Source: Rahnella rivi
Lineage (GTDB): Bacteria > Pseudomonadota > Gammaproteobacteria > Enterobacterales > Enterobacteriaceae
DNA: 64,000 nucleotides
Assembly (NCBI RefSeq): GCF_019049655.1
Contig: NZ_JAFMOX010000064.1
Coordinates: 124,001-188,000 of the forward strand
Direction of reading: 5' to 3'
Shown: positions 54,091-61,132 of the stretch, one piece after another
Layout: each line of letters starts with the position of its first letter
Numbering within the stretch: the stretch's first letter is position 1
Translations under genes and position numbers: made by a program
Notes under the pieces: model-generated
The model's database searches: none
What the model was told of the DNA's origin: nothing
The model's input: the letters and a program-made list of their open reading frames with translations, nothing else

Positions 54091-54831
54091 TCAGCCCAGC
54101 AGTTTTTTGACGCTGGCCAGCAGGGTTTTCACATCCTCAGGGCGGGTATGACCCGACGCGCTGTCGATGATGGAACTGTAGATATGCGGGATGATTTTGG
54201 TCACGCCCGCCGCCAGCGCGATCTCCATAATCGGCTCGAAGTTTTCTAAATCGATGCCGCCGGTCGGCTCCAGCCAGAAATCCTGTTCCGCACAGGCACG
54301 GGCCACCGCCGCGAACTCGTCACGGGTTTTCAGGCCGCCCATCGGGAAATATTTCACCGAGCTGCCGCCCATGTCTTTGAGCAGCGCAATGGCGGTTTCC
54401 ACCGGCACGATGGCGTCAGCGGAGGCTGAACTCAGCGGCCCGGTATTGATTTTCACAAAGCCGACTTTACCGGTCGGCGAAATCAGGCCGTTGACCACAC
54501 TGTCGTTTTGCCCGAGCATTCCGCGGCTGGTCCCGACGCCGGTGAAAACCTGATTCACATGCTGCGGCTGAACCTGCGCAGAAATCTGGCTGACCATCAG
54601 CGACTGACGCGGATCGCCCGCGCCTAAGCCCACGGACAAAGCGTTTTCAATCAGTGCGGCGTACTCTTTCATGTCCGCCACCGCGCTCGCGACGTCCGGA
54701 TAATTTTTGGACAGCACGCCGACCAGCACATGACCTTCAGCCGCTTCATAAATCTCGCGGGCATTGTCTTTTGAACCGGCAAGCACGTTCAGACATACGC
54801 GGTCACGGTAGAAATTCGGGGTCAGCTTCAT
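54091..54831 (-). CDS. 2-dehydro-3-deoxy-phosphogluconate (KDGP) aldolase, DgaF/EF_0839 family
   Basis: TIM-barrel class I aldolase expected to split 2-keto-3-deoxy-6-phosphogluconate into pyruvate and glyceraldehyde-3-phosphate. It is 246 residues. Likely catalytic segment K-Y-F-P-M-G-G-L-K (Lys160 and Lys168), with E-P-T-G-G-I-D-L near 203-210 forming the phosphate end of the barrel. It resembles Salmonella DgaF of D-glucosaminate catabolism and the family I remember as TIGR03581 (EF_0839/AHA_3917). Its start overlaps the PLP-lyase stop by four bases, so the two are made together. Which lysine forms the Schiff base was not resolved. Confidence 0.86.
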   Translation of the reverse strand: MKLTPNFYRDRVCLNVLAGSKDNAREIYEAAEGHVLVGVLSKNYPDVASAVADMKEYAALIENALSVGLGAGDPRQSLMVSQISAQVQPQHVNQVFTGVGTSRGMLGQNDSVVNGLISPTGKVGFVKINTGPLSSASADAIVPVETAIALLKDMGGSSVKYFPMGGLKTRDEFAAVARACAEQDFWLEPTGGIDLENFEPIMEIALAAGVTKIIPHIYSSIIDSASGHTRPEDVKTLLASVKKLLG

Positions 54832-55955
54832 GCTTTTTCTCCGCTGAAAAGTTGTTTGAAACGCTCTGCAACGATAGCGAGCTGCGGCGGCGTCACGCTG
54901 CGCACATCGACTTCAATCTTGCCTTCGTTGGCGCGATAGCCACGGAAATAAATGGCGATATCGCCGTTCTTCATGGCGTCCACAATGGCTTTGGTTTTCC
55001 AGCCGAGCACCGCTTCATCAAAGGTGATTTCCGTACGGGCGATATCACGCCCGGCGCTGTCCCAGACCACACGCCCCGAGACGCCGTTGATGTCATTCAG
55101 GCTGGCGATAAATGGCGTCATTTTGTCGACCATTTCCTGCCCGGTGGTTTTCGGCAGCGTGATATAGCTTTCAATCGCCTGCGTCAGGCCGAGAATGCCC
55201 TCTTTGCCGACTTTCATCGCACGGCCAATGCCGCCCGATTGCAGTTTTACCCATTCGACATACTGTTTTTTGCCGAGCACCAGACCGCTGGTCGGCCCTT
55301 CGATGGCTTTTGCGCCGCTGTAGATCACCAGATCCGCGCCCATCTCGTAATAGCAGGTCAGATCTTCTTCTGCGGCAGCATCGACGATCAGCGGCACATT
55401 ATGCGCACGCGCCACTTCGGCGGCTTCCGCAACCGACAGAATGCTTTTCTGCACCGAGTGGTGCGATTTGATGTACATGATAGCCGCCGTGCGCGGCGTG
55501 ATGCAGGCAGCAAGCTGCGCGGCGGAACATTCGTTGGCATAACCGGCTTCAACAATTTTACCGCCGCCCAGGGTGATCATCGTGCCCACCGGCGCGCCGA
55601 AATTCACGTTATGGCCCTTTGGCAGCACGATGTCGTGCGGGATTTCCAGCGGCGCGGCGTGCAGGTTTTCCAGCAGCCAGGCGTTATCTTTGACGATCAC
55701 CGCCGCCACCGACTGCGCGATCCCGGCAGAAGCACAGGAAACCACCACGGCGTTTTCGACGTTCAGCAGTTTCGCGATGTATGCGCCGGTTTTGTTCACC
55801 AGATCTTTCATCTCAAAATAATGATTCAGACCGGTATTCACGACCGCGGCGACTTCCTCGCGCGGCGTGGAAACTCCCAGCGCCGTCATGCGGCCTGAGG
55901 CGTTAATGACTTGTTTTAACTGATACTTTTCATACAGCGATTGTTCAGAAGACAT
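54828..55955 (-). CDS. DgaE-family PLP-dependent ammonia lyase
   Basis: SelA-like fold-type I PLP enzyme (375 residues). Its relative DgaE dehydrates and deaminates D-glucosaminate-6-phosphate to KDGP. The PLP lysine is Lys216 in I-Y-S-G-A-K-A-I-E-G-P, and the cofactor-binding aspartate is Asp192 in L-I-V-D-A-A-A-E-E-D. An N-terminal I-N-A-S-G-R-M-T-A-L-G segment matches the selA-related family. It overlaps the amidohydrolase by 11 bases and the aldolase by 4, forming a tight three-enzyme unit. An amino-sugar-acid 6-phosphate is the natural inferred substrate, but the stereochemistry is open. Confidence 0.87.
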   Translation of the reverse strand: MSSEQSLYEKYQLKQVINASGRMTALGVSTPREEVAAVVNTGLNHYFEMKDLVNKTGAYIAKLLNVENAVVVSCASAGIAQSVAAVIVKDNAWLLENLHAAPLEIPHDIVLPKGHNVNFGAPVGTMITLGGGKIVEAGYANECSAAQLAACITPRTAAIMYIKSHHSVQKSILSVAEAAEVARAHNVPLIVDAAAEEDLTCYYEMGADLVIYSGAKAIEGPTSGLVLGKKQYVEWVKLQSGGIGRAMKVGKEGILGLTQAIESYITLPKTTGQEMVDKMTPFIASLNDINGVSGRVVWDSAGRDIARTEITFDEAVLGWKTKAIVDAMKNGDIAIYFRGYRANEGKIEVDVRSVTPPQLAIVAERFKQLFSGEKA

Positions 55956-57078
55956 GAGCAGATTTCCCTTCTTCGGTTAACAGGGTGACGCCCGCGACCA
56001 CAGCGGCCAGAGGCACCAGCAAACTTTCGCCCTTCACGGACTGTCCTTCGGAATCGACAAACACCTGCGGCGCAAAACGCTGCTCGAACAGGGTCAGGTC
56101 GGCGTCAGCACCGATTTCCAGACGGCCTTTGGCCGGCAGGCGCAGCGCGTCAGCGGCGTGAGAGGTCACGCAATCAATCACCTGCGGCAACGTCATGCCG
56201 ACGCTAAAGAATTTCGACATCACCGTCGCCAGGCTATGCACCGGCCCGTTCATACGGTTACGGCAATAAATATCGGAGCTGATGGTGTGCGGCAAAATGC
56301 CCTGCTTAATCGCCAGCTCCGCCACCTCAAAACTGAAACTCGCGGTGCCGTGACCGACATCCAGCAGCACGCCGCGGCTCAGCGCACGTTTAATCGAATC
56401 GCGCAGCACGCCTTCCGGCGAGAGAATGCGGTTCGGCTTGCCGTTATAGCAGTGGGTGATGATGTCGCCGGACGTCAGTAAATCCGCGATTTCATCGAGG
56501 TTCGGCGGGTTATTACCGATATGCACCATCAGCGGCAGGTCATCGTTTTCCTGCTGAATTTCTTTGGCGCGCACCAGCGGTTTGATGCCGTTCTGGCCGA
56601 CCACGCTGCTGCTCATACGCGCTTTGATCCCGATGATAAAACCGGGATTTCGCGCGATGGCGTCACGCACGCCGACTTTGTCGATCTGCGTCATATCCGC
56701 CAGCTCGTTCTGCGTCACGATGCCGGTGCGGGCGATATTCAGAAACGCGTAGACGTTGGTTTTCGCCGCACGGGTAATCTGATAGAAATCGTCGACATCA
56801 TTGGCGCCGGTGCTGCCGGCATCTGCAACGGTGGTGACACCACAGGCCACACCAATCAGGTCGGCGTCGTCATGATAAATCGGCGATTTTGGGTAACAGT
56901 GAACGTGGGAATCGATCCAGCCAGCGCTGGCGTAAATCTTGCCCTGAAGATCGAGCGTCTGGCGGGCGGTGGCATCAGCTGCCAGCGTGCCAATGGCGGC
57001 GAATTTGCCGTCCTGAATTGCAATATCTGTCAGGCTGCCGTCTGCGCGTAATGCCTGGCGGATGATTAAGTCATACAT
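55945..57078 (-). CDS. Amidohydrolase/deacetylase (COG3964, EF_0837 family)
   Basis: Metal-dependent amidohydrolase, 377 residues. Visible metal ligands: His58 and His60 (S-H-V-H-C), a likely carboxylated Lys152 (G-I-K-A-R), His186 (V-H-I-G), His209 (T-H-C-Y) and Asp269 (S-S-D-I-Y). The C-terminus has the usual beta-sandwich (G-A-D-A-D-L-T-L-F). I recall this as TIGR03583 (EF_0837/AHA_3915). Some COG3964 enzymes cleave acetyl-(R)-mandelate in vitro, which points to N- or O-deacylation of a hydroxy or amino acid. In this cluster it would remove an N-acyl group before the lyase acts. Confidence 0.85.
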   Translation of the reverse strand: MYDLIIRQALRADGSLTDIAIQDGKFAAIGTLAADATARQTLDLQGKIYASAGWIDSHVHCYPKSPIYHDDADLIGVACGVTTVADAGSTGANDVDDFYQITRAAKTNVYAFLNIARTGIVTQNELADMTQIDKVGVRDAIARNPGFIIGIKARMSSSVVGQNGIKPLVRAKEIQQENDDLPLMVHIGNNPPNLDEIADLLTSGDIITHCYNGKPNRILSPEGVLRDSIKRALSRGVLLDVGHGTASFSFEVAELAIKQGILPHTISSDIYCRNRMNGPVHSLATVMSKFFSVGMTLPQVIDCVTSHAADALRLPAKGRLEIGADADLTLFEQRFAPQVFVDSEGQSVKGESLLVPLAAVVAGVTLLTEEGKSAHVF

Positions 57079-57158
57079 ACGACGTTCTCCATAATGCCGG
57101 GCGTCAGGAGTGTTCCCGACGCCCGCTTTACTGCTGATTTGCTTCTATGCTGCTGTTC

Positions 57159-57806
57159 TTACAATGAAACCGGGAAGATTGCGCCCAGGATCATGGCACC
57201 GAGGATCGCGCCACCGGTGATTGGCTTCTGCCACAGATAGAAACCCAGTGCGCCGAGCAATGATCCCAGACCGATAGGAATCGAGGCCGCCATGGCTGAC
57301 AGGATAATCAACGGCCCGAGGAAGCGGCCGGAAGCATTACCCGCGCCCATCATCACGTCAGCGCCGTAGGTCGAATTGCTCTGATTGATGGTGAATTTAC
57401 GCGCCAGAATGATGATGTAACCAACGGCTAAACCGAGGATCAGCCCGGTCACCAGCGAAGCCGCGAAGTTCGCCACCGGGAAGACAAACCCGGCACCCAG
57501 CAGCATCGCCGGAACGCCCAGGCCGATCCCGGTCTGGATGGCACCGCCGATATCAAGAATCCCGACCAGTGACCCTTCGATGATGCGGGCAAACAGGAAG
57601 CTGGCACCGAAGGCCGCCACTGCGCCGTACACGCCGGTGTCCATACCGGAACGCAACATCGATACAAACGCCACTTCGTTAAACGCGCCGATGCCGTACA
57701 GGTAATACATGTGTGTCCCGGCGAAAACGCCCGAGGACAGCAGTCCGACAAAAATCGGGAACGACCACTCGGCGTACCAGAAACCACGTTTGGCTTGTTC
57801 TTCCAT
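57159..57806 (-). CDS. DUF4310 membrane protein, putative transporter subunit
   Basis: Hydrophobic, glycine- and alanine-rich protein (215 residues) with about five to six membrane segments, for example I-F-V-G-L-L-S-S-G-V-F-A and A-A-S-L-V-T-G-L-I-L-G-L-A-V-G. I know the family only as DUF4310 (TIGR03579, EF_0833/AHA_3914). Two ATGs are six bases apart; the second (57806) has GGGAG seven bases upstream and is preferred. It always travels with DUF4311, DUF4312 and the SFCGS protein as far as I recall, which suggests one membrane complex. A seven-base-scale gap links it to DUF4311. No catalytic motif was seen. Confidence 0.8.
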   Translation of the reverse strand: MEEQAKRGFWYAEWSFPIFVGLLSSGVFAGTHMYYLYGIGAFNEVAFVSMLRSGMDTGVYGAVAAFGASFLFARIIEGSLVGILDIGGAIQTGIGLGVPAMLLGAGFVFPVANFAASLVTGLILGLAVGYIIILARKFTINQSNSTYGADVMMGAGNASGRFLGPLIILSAMAASIPIGLGSLLGALGFYLWQKPITGGAILGAMILGAIFPVSL

Positions 57807-57818
57807 TGTCATGCTCCC

Positions 57819-58595
57819 TTACTTACCGCTGAGTGAGTTGTGAATGCCATTCAGCCATGTCGGGACGTCCAGCATGAATGACTGCAACAGTTTGACGTCG
57901 AAACCCCGGAAGAAACCGCTGAGGACGAACAGCGCGATAATCGCCGCCATCATCACTTTGGTGACGTGGTTCCAGCCGCTTTCTTCAACGCCTTTACCGA
58001 TGAGGATACCCAGCACCAGACCCGGTACGGCGTTACCCATGATCATCTGCGCCAGACCGCCAAAAATGGTGGCCCAGAAACCGGAACGACGCCCTGCATC
58101 AATCGCCGCCAGCCAGAAAATCACCGGCATGACAGTGTTCACCAGCAGGTTTGCCGCAGGCACCAGCACTTTAATTGCCGTGACCTGCAACGCCGGAGGA
58201 ACGGCGGACGCGGTGGTGTTGAGGAAGGCCACCACAATCATGCCGATGATGCCGCCGGCAATCGCCATCTTGCGTGGGTCATGCATGGTTTCAGCGACAT
58301 TGCGGTTTTTGAACATCAGCGCCGCGGTCGCCCAGTGAGGGATGATGCGGTGGTCAACGTCCTGTGTGAAAGAACCTGCCGCAACGGAAGATGCCCAGGC
58401 GTTAAAGAAGAAGCCCAGACCAAATGAGAAATGCGAAGCCGGATCGCCTTCGCAGGAGTTTAATTCCCCAAGCGTACGAAAAGCCCCCATCCCTTGCACG
58501 GTAGGCGCATGGAACATACGTGCGGCACCCGCACCTACGCCCACGCCAACCAGTCCGCCGATAATAAGCGACTTAAATAAAATAATTAAAAACAT
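57819..58595 (-). CDS. DUF4311 membrane protein, putative transporter subunit
   Basis: Membrane protein of 258 residues with about six hydrophobic segments. A glycine-rich N-terminal one (G-G-L-V-G-V-G-V-G-A-G-A-A-R) is followed by a polar loop with conserved-looking N-S-C-E-G-D-P-A-S-H near 46-55. Family known to me only as DUF4311 (TIGR03580, EF_0832/AHA_3913). Together with DUF4310 it gives a two-subunit membrane unit, reminiscent in gene order of the EIIC and EIID pair of mannose-type PTS permeases, though I see no sequence similarity. The substrate is unknown. Confidence 0.8.
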   Translation of the reverse strand: MFLIILFKSLIIGGLVGVGVGAGAARMFHAPTVQGMGAFRTLGELNSCEGDPASHFSFGLGFFFNAWASSVAAGSFTQDVDHRIIPHWATAALMFKNRNVAETMHDPRKMAIAGGIIGMIVVAFLNTTASAVPPALQVTAIKVLVPAANLLVNTVMPVIFWLAAIDAGRRSGFWATIFGGLAQMIMGNAVPGLVLGILIGKGVEESGWNHVTKVMMAAIIALFVLSGFFRGFDVKLLQSFMLDVPTWLNGIHNSLSGK

Positions 58596-58627
58596 CAGTA
58601 TATCCTTGTCATTTATAGCTAACGTTT

Positions 58628-58927
58628 TTATTTCGTGACAAAAACTACCTGTTCCGTATTAATAACAGTCAGGTTGACGGTAATGTCTAACGCCACGTAA
58701 TAACTCTTTCTTTCCCTGGCCAGAAAAAAGAACAGAAACTTTTCTCTTTTAACGGACTCTTCTGCTTTTATTACCTTGACGTCCTGCGGTTCAATGCGCA
58801 GCAAGACATTATTCGCCGAAGATTTGAGAACCGTTCTCTGAACCTGACTCAGCGCGGAAGAAAAGGCGGCAGCCTTATTTTCGCCCTTTCCTTCAACCCG
58901 AACTGTCGTGGTTAATTGTTGCTTCAT
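58628..58927 (-). CDS. DUF4312 family protein
   Basis: Small soluble protein (99 residues) of predicted alpha-beta nature: a central E-P-Q-D-V-K-V-I-K-A-E-E-S segment and a C-terminal beta strand pair (V-A-L-D-I-T-V-N-L-T-V-I). Family known as DUF4312 (TIGR03578, EF_0831/AHA_3912), with no function. Its start overlaps the stop of the SFCGS gene by one base. The size and setting suggest a cytosolic partner of the DUF4310/4311 membrane pair. It contains no cysteine and no histidine, so a phosphocarrier role is unlikely for this subunit. Confidence 0.8.
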   Translation of the reverse strand: MKQQLTTTVRVEGKGENKAAAFSSALSQVQRTVLKSSANNVLLRIEPQDVKVIKAEESVKREKFLFFFLARERKSYYVALDITVNLTVINTEQVVFVTK

Positions 58928-59292
58928 TACGCCTGACCATACTTCTTGTTATAAGCTTCAACCAAACGCTGACCCAGCTCTTCTTTATCCATAAATCCGA
59001 ACCCTAATACTAAACAGCCTTCGTTAATTGCCGTGACGCCTTCATCCACTGAGCGCATCCCGTATTTGGCTTTATATCCGTATTTGTTTTGTGCGGTAAT
59101 CGCACCTGCGCCGCCACTGCCGCAGAAAGAAATACCTAAGCTGGCCCCTTCTGCTTTCATCACGTCGCCGAGTTTCATATCTGCTGCCATGCCTGGGACA
59201 ACAATGGCTCTTCCGCCAGCCGCTTCCACGCCTGCCGCCACTTTCTGGCCTTTACCTAAACGGTCGCCGATCACAACTAATACTTGTCCCAT
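58927..59292 (-). CDS. Glycine-rich SFCGS family protein
   Basis: Soluble 121-residue protein with a striking motif S-F-C-G-S-G-G-A-G-A-I-T-A-Q near residues 55-68 (Cys57), followed by basic and aromatic K-Y-G-Y-K-A-K-Y-G. The N-terminal part (V-L-V-V-I-G-D-R-L-G-K-G) looks like a Rossmann-type nucleotide- or phosphate-binding start. I remember the family as TIGR03577 (EF_0830/AHA_3911), function unknown. A conserved cysteine in a glycine loop could be a phosphate acceptor as in EIIB proteins, but that is speculation. It is coupled to DUF4312 by a one-base overlap. Confidence 0.82.
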   Translation of the reverse strand: MGQVLVVIGDRLGKGQKVAAGVEAAGGRAIVVPGMAADMKLGDVMKAEGASLGISFCGSGGAGAITAQNKYGYKAKYGMRSVDEGVTAINEGCLVLGFGFMDKEELGQRLVEAYNKKYGQA

Positions 59293-59340
59293 AATTCACT
59301 TCTCCGGATTAATTAATTCGCTTAACGTTCAGTAAAAATA

Positions 59341-59691
59341 TTATTTCGGCTCGTTGTCTCTTGCGACTTCAAAATGCACCGAGAGCAAATAGGCTTCCTC
59401 AATCGGTAAATTTCCGAACTCGCTGACGACCTCTTCTGCCATTTGCATGGACTCAGCAGAGATTTCATCAAATAACTCTTTTTCAACGTCAGGTAACGGT
59501 TCGCCGGTAATTGATCGTAATACCATGGCTTTCACGTGTGACGTTAACATCTGCAACTGAACATCTGTGGTGTAGATATTCTTCGCACTTTGCATCGTCT
59601 GAATATCTTTTAAAACTTGCTCTGTTTTCGCCGCAGCATCTTTCAATTCAATCCGCCCGGTTCCCTTCACAGATGCGCTTGCGTTATTCAC
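59341..59691 (-). CDS. Stand-alone PRD-domain protein (EF_0829 family)
   Basis: A 116-residue protein made of one PTS regulation domain, without DNA- or RNA-binding part. Histidines at the places expected for PRD phosphorylation are His52 (L-T-S-H-V-K) and His106 (L-S-V-H-F-E). Known to me as TIGR03582 (EF_0829/AHA_3910). The start is GTG with AGGAGAGAGG nine bases upstream. It is the first gene of the cluster, while the full PRD regulator is the last, so it may titrate or tune that regulator's phosphorylation. That role is inference. Confidence 0.82.
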   Translation of the reverse strand: MNNASASVKGTGRIELKDAAAKTEQVLKDIQTMQSAKNIYTTDVQLQMLTSHVKAMVLRSITGEPLPDVEKELFDEISAESMQMAEEVVSEFGNLPIEEAYLLSVHFEVARDNEPK

Positions 59692-59789
59692 TCGCGTTTA
59701 CCTCTCTCCTTTCCTGACTCACTATTTCAGCCGTTTATTTCTTCTGTCTTTACCCTAACCCCGCACAGATTTCCTGTGTAGAGGGTCTT

Positions 59790-59809
59790 TTTCCAGTTCG
59801 AAGTGGAAA
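59790..59809. promoter_or_regulatory. Near-perfect 20-bp inverted repeat upstream of the cluster
   Basis: TTTCCAGTTCGAAGTGGAAA: arms TTTCCA and TGGAAA around a TTCGAA core, symmetric at all but one pair of positions. It lies about 100 bp before the first gene of the PRD cluster, a typical place for an activator site. It is the best candidate operator for the PRD/EIIB/EIIA regulator. Confidence 0.55.
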
Positions 59810-59994
59810 TACGGTGCCCTGAGCGGATCCAATTCGCAAAACGAAAAGTTAAGTCGTCATATCACTGAATATTGCAGGGTGTAGCAGCGTATTTCACTGG
59901 TAATCGGAATTTTCGCAATGCGGATTAATTCCCTCACAGCGCTTTCATTTCTGCTGAAGAGTGCCTAGTATCAAAGAACACATGCAAATCACCG

Positions 59995-60030
59995 ACACCC
60001 CTGCGCTCACCCGCGGGGGTGTTATTTTTT
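59995..60030 (+). terminator. Terminator-like hairpin in the rnk leader
   Basis: A stem of ACACCCCTGCG with CGCGGGGGTGT (one G-T pair), 6-base loop, then TATTTTTT. It points towards rnk and lies 60 bases before its start, so it could end a short upstream RNA or attenuate rnk. Confidence 0.65.
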
Positions 60031-60089
60031 GCCGACCGGCACCCCACTCGCATGAAGCGGGTGATGCAAAAGGAACCATGGAGAATGTT

Positions 60090-60500
60090 ATGAGTAAACC
60101 GACACTGATCATCAATGAACTTGACGCAGAACGCCTGGACACACTGCTGGCACAACCTGCGTTTGCCAGCAGCCCGGTCGCCGACGCCCTGAATGAAGAG
60201 TTGGATCGCGCTGAGATTTTGCCGCCCGAGCAAATCCCTGCCGACGTGGTCACGATGAACAGTAAGGTGCGCTTCACAGAAGGTAAAGACGGCGAAGAAC
60301 ACATCCGCACGCTGGTATATCCGGCGGCACTGAAAGACAGCAACGAACAGTTGTCGGTGATGGCTCCGCTGGGCGCTGCGCTGCTCGGCCTGCGCGTCGG
60401 TGGAAGCATCACGTGGGAAATGCCCAATGGCGAGAACAGCCGCATCGAAGTGCTGGAGTTGTTGTTTCAGCCGGAAGCGGCAGGGGAACTGAGAAGTTAA
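60090..60500 (+). CDS. rnk: Nucleoside diphosphate kinase regulator Rnk
   Basis: GreA/GreB-like protein of 136 residues that interacts with RNA polymerase and affects nucleoside diphosphate kinase levels. The start at 60090 follows GGAGA and gives M-S-K-P-T-L-I-I-N-E-L-D, the E. coli length. The C-terminal FKBP-like domain (about 50-130) carries V-Y-P-A, G-L-R-V-G-G-S-I-T-W and the short N-terminal coiled coil typical of Rnk. It converges with cybC across a repeat-filled region. Confidence 0.95.
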   Translation: MSKPTLIINELDAERLDTLLAQPAFASSPVADALNEELDRAEILPPEQIPADVVTMNSKVRFTEGKDGEEHIRTLVYPAALKDSNEQLSVMAPLGAALLGLRVGGSITWEMPNGENSRIEVLELLFQPEAAGELRS

Positions 60501-60540
60501 GGTTTTTTTTGCAGGGGGCGCTGCAATGGCGGCCTCGGTG

Positions 60541-60576
60541 AGTACTGAGAGTACTGAGAGTACTGAGAGTACTGAG
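60541..60576. repeat. Tandem repeat, four copies of a 9-bp unit
   Basis: Four perfect, adjacent copies of AGTACTGAG, 40 bases after rnk and touching the left end of the inverted-repeat element. Such short perfect arrays change copy number easily. Confidence 0.95.
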
Positions 60577-61098
60577 AAAGTTTCGGTTTCTCACGTGCGG
60601 TGATCGCTTAACTTGCAGCGCCGAAACCGACCAAGAGAGGGAAGTGCTTTCCCTCTCTTGGATCTCTCCCCGCTTTTTTACTGCGCGCTATCGCTGGCAA
60701 GATGGACATGTTCCATGGCAACAGTGAGTGGCGCAAAATGTCATCGCTGCGCGATTCCCTCATTTCAGGTTTCGAGCCTCAGGTCTCGAACCATTCATTC
60801 GGTGCCATTTTTGAGCACGCCATTAAGCTTATTTAAAAGATGAAAACAATCTGCCGTTGAATTTAAGATCGTGCGGGCGATTCAGGGATCTTGCTGAGCG
60901 AGAGGTTCGAGGCCAGAGGCTCGAAACCCGGGAGAAGGCACCGCGTAGCGGCAAGATTTCCAGCCTGTCGCTGTGATACCTGAAGCGGAGCGCGCAGTTT
61001 ACGACGTGGAGATCCCAAAGAGGGCTCGTCTTAGCCCTCTTTGGTCGGTTTCGGCGCAAGTGGCCGTGTGATCACCGCGATTGAGAAACCGAAATTTT
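60577..61098. repeat. Composite inverted-repeat element between rnk and cybC
   Basis: Two mirrored arms of about 200 bp around a 100-bp centre. Matching blocks in inverted orientation: TTTCGGTTTCTCA (60581-60593 and 61082-61094), GCGCCGAAACCGA next to a hairpin on each side, hairpins CCAAGAGAGGGAA (60631-60661) and CCAAAGAGGGCT (61015-61044), ACTGCGCGCT inside each arm, and a 25-bp block (60768-60792 and 60904-60928) identical at 23 positions. The hairpin stems differ in sequence but each pairs perfectly, so the structure is conserved. No protein is encoded. It looks like a MITE or a pair of intergenic palindromic repeats inserted tail to tail. Confidence 0.85.
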
Positions 61099-61132
61099 CA
61101 CCGCTGTAAGCCGTTGAGAAGCGGCCATCTGC

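Larger units (their letters stand above)
59692..60089. other. Divergent regulatory region between the PRD cluster and rnk
   Basis: A 398-bp gap that holds the start signals of both units. It contains a CACAG-N5-CTGTG inverted repeat (59764-59778), the 20-bp near-palindrome at 59790-59809, and a terminator-like hairpin in the rnk leader (59995-60030). No clear -35/-10 pair was found for the cluster on the minus strand. Confidence 0.6.

Noticed and set aside
54654..55898. 414-codon plus-strand frame over the PLP lyase
   Set aside because: Antisense to a clear enzyme gene with overlapping operon neighbours. It has no family features and a composition rich in H, R and F.
59800..59830. Possible sigma-54 promoter before the PRD cluster
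   Set aside because: GGGCACCGTATTTCC on the minus strand has the -24 GG but not the -12 GC at the required spacing, and the regulator is not an AAA+ enhancer-binding type. The nearness of rpoN is coincidence.
60577..61098. ERIC or ordinary REP element
   Set aside because: The blocks do not match the ERIC core or the short REP palindromes I know, and the nested 200-bp arms are longer than either.
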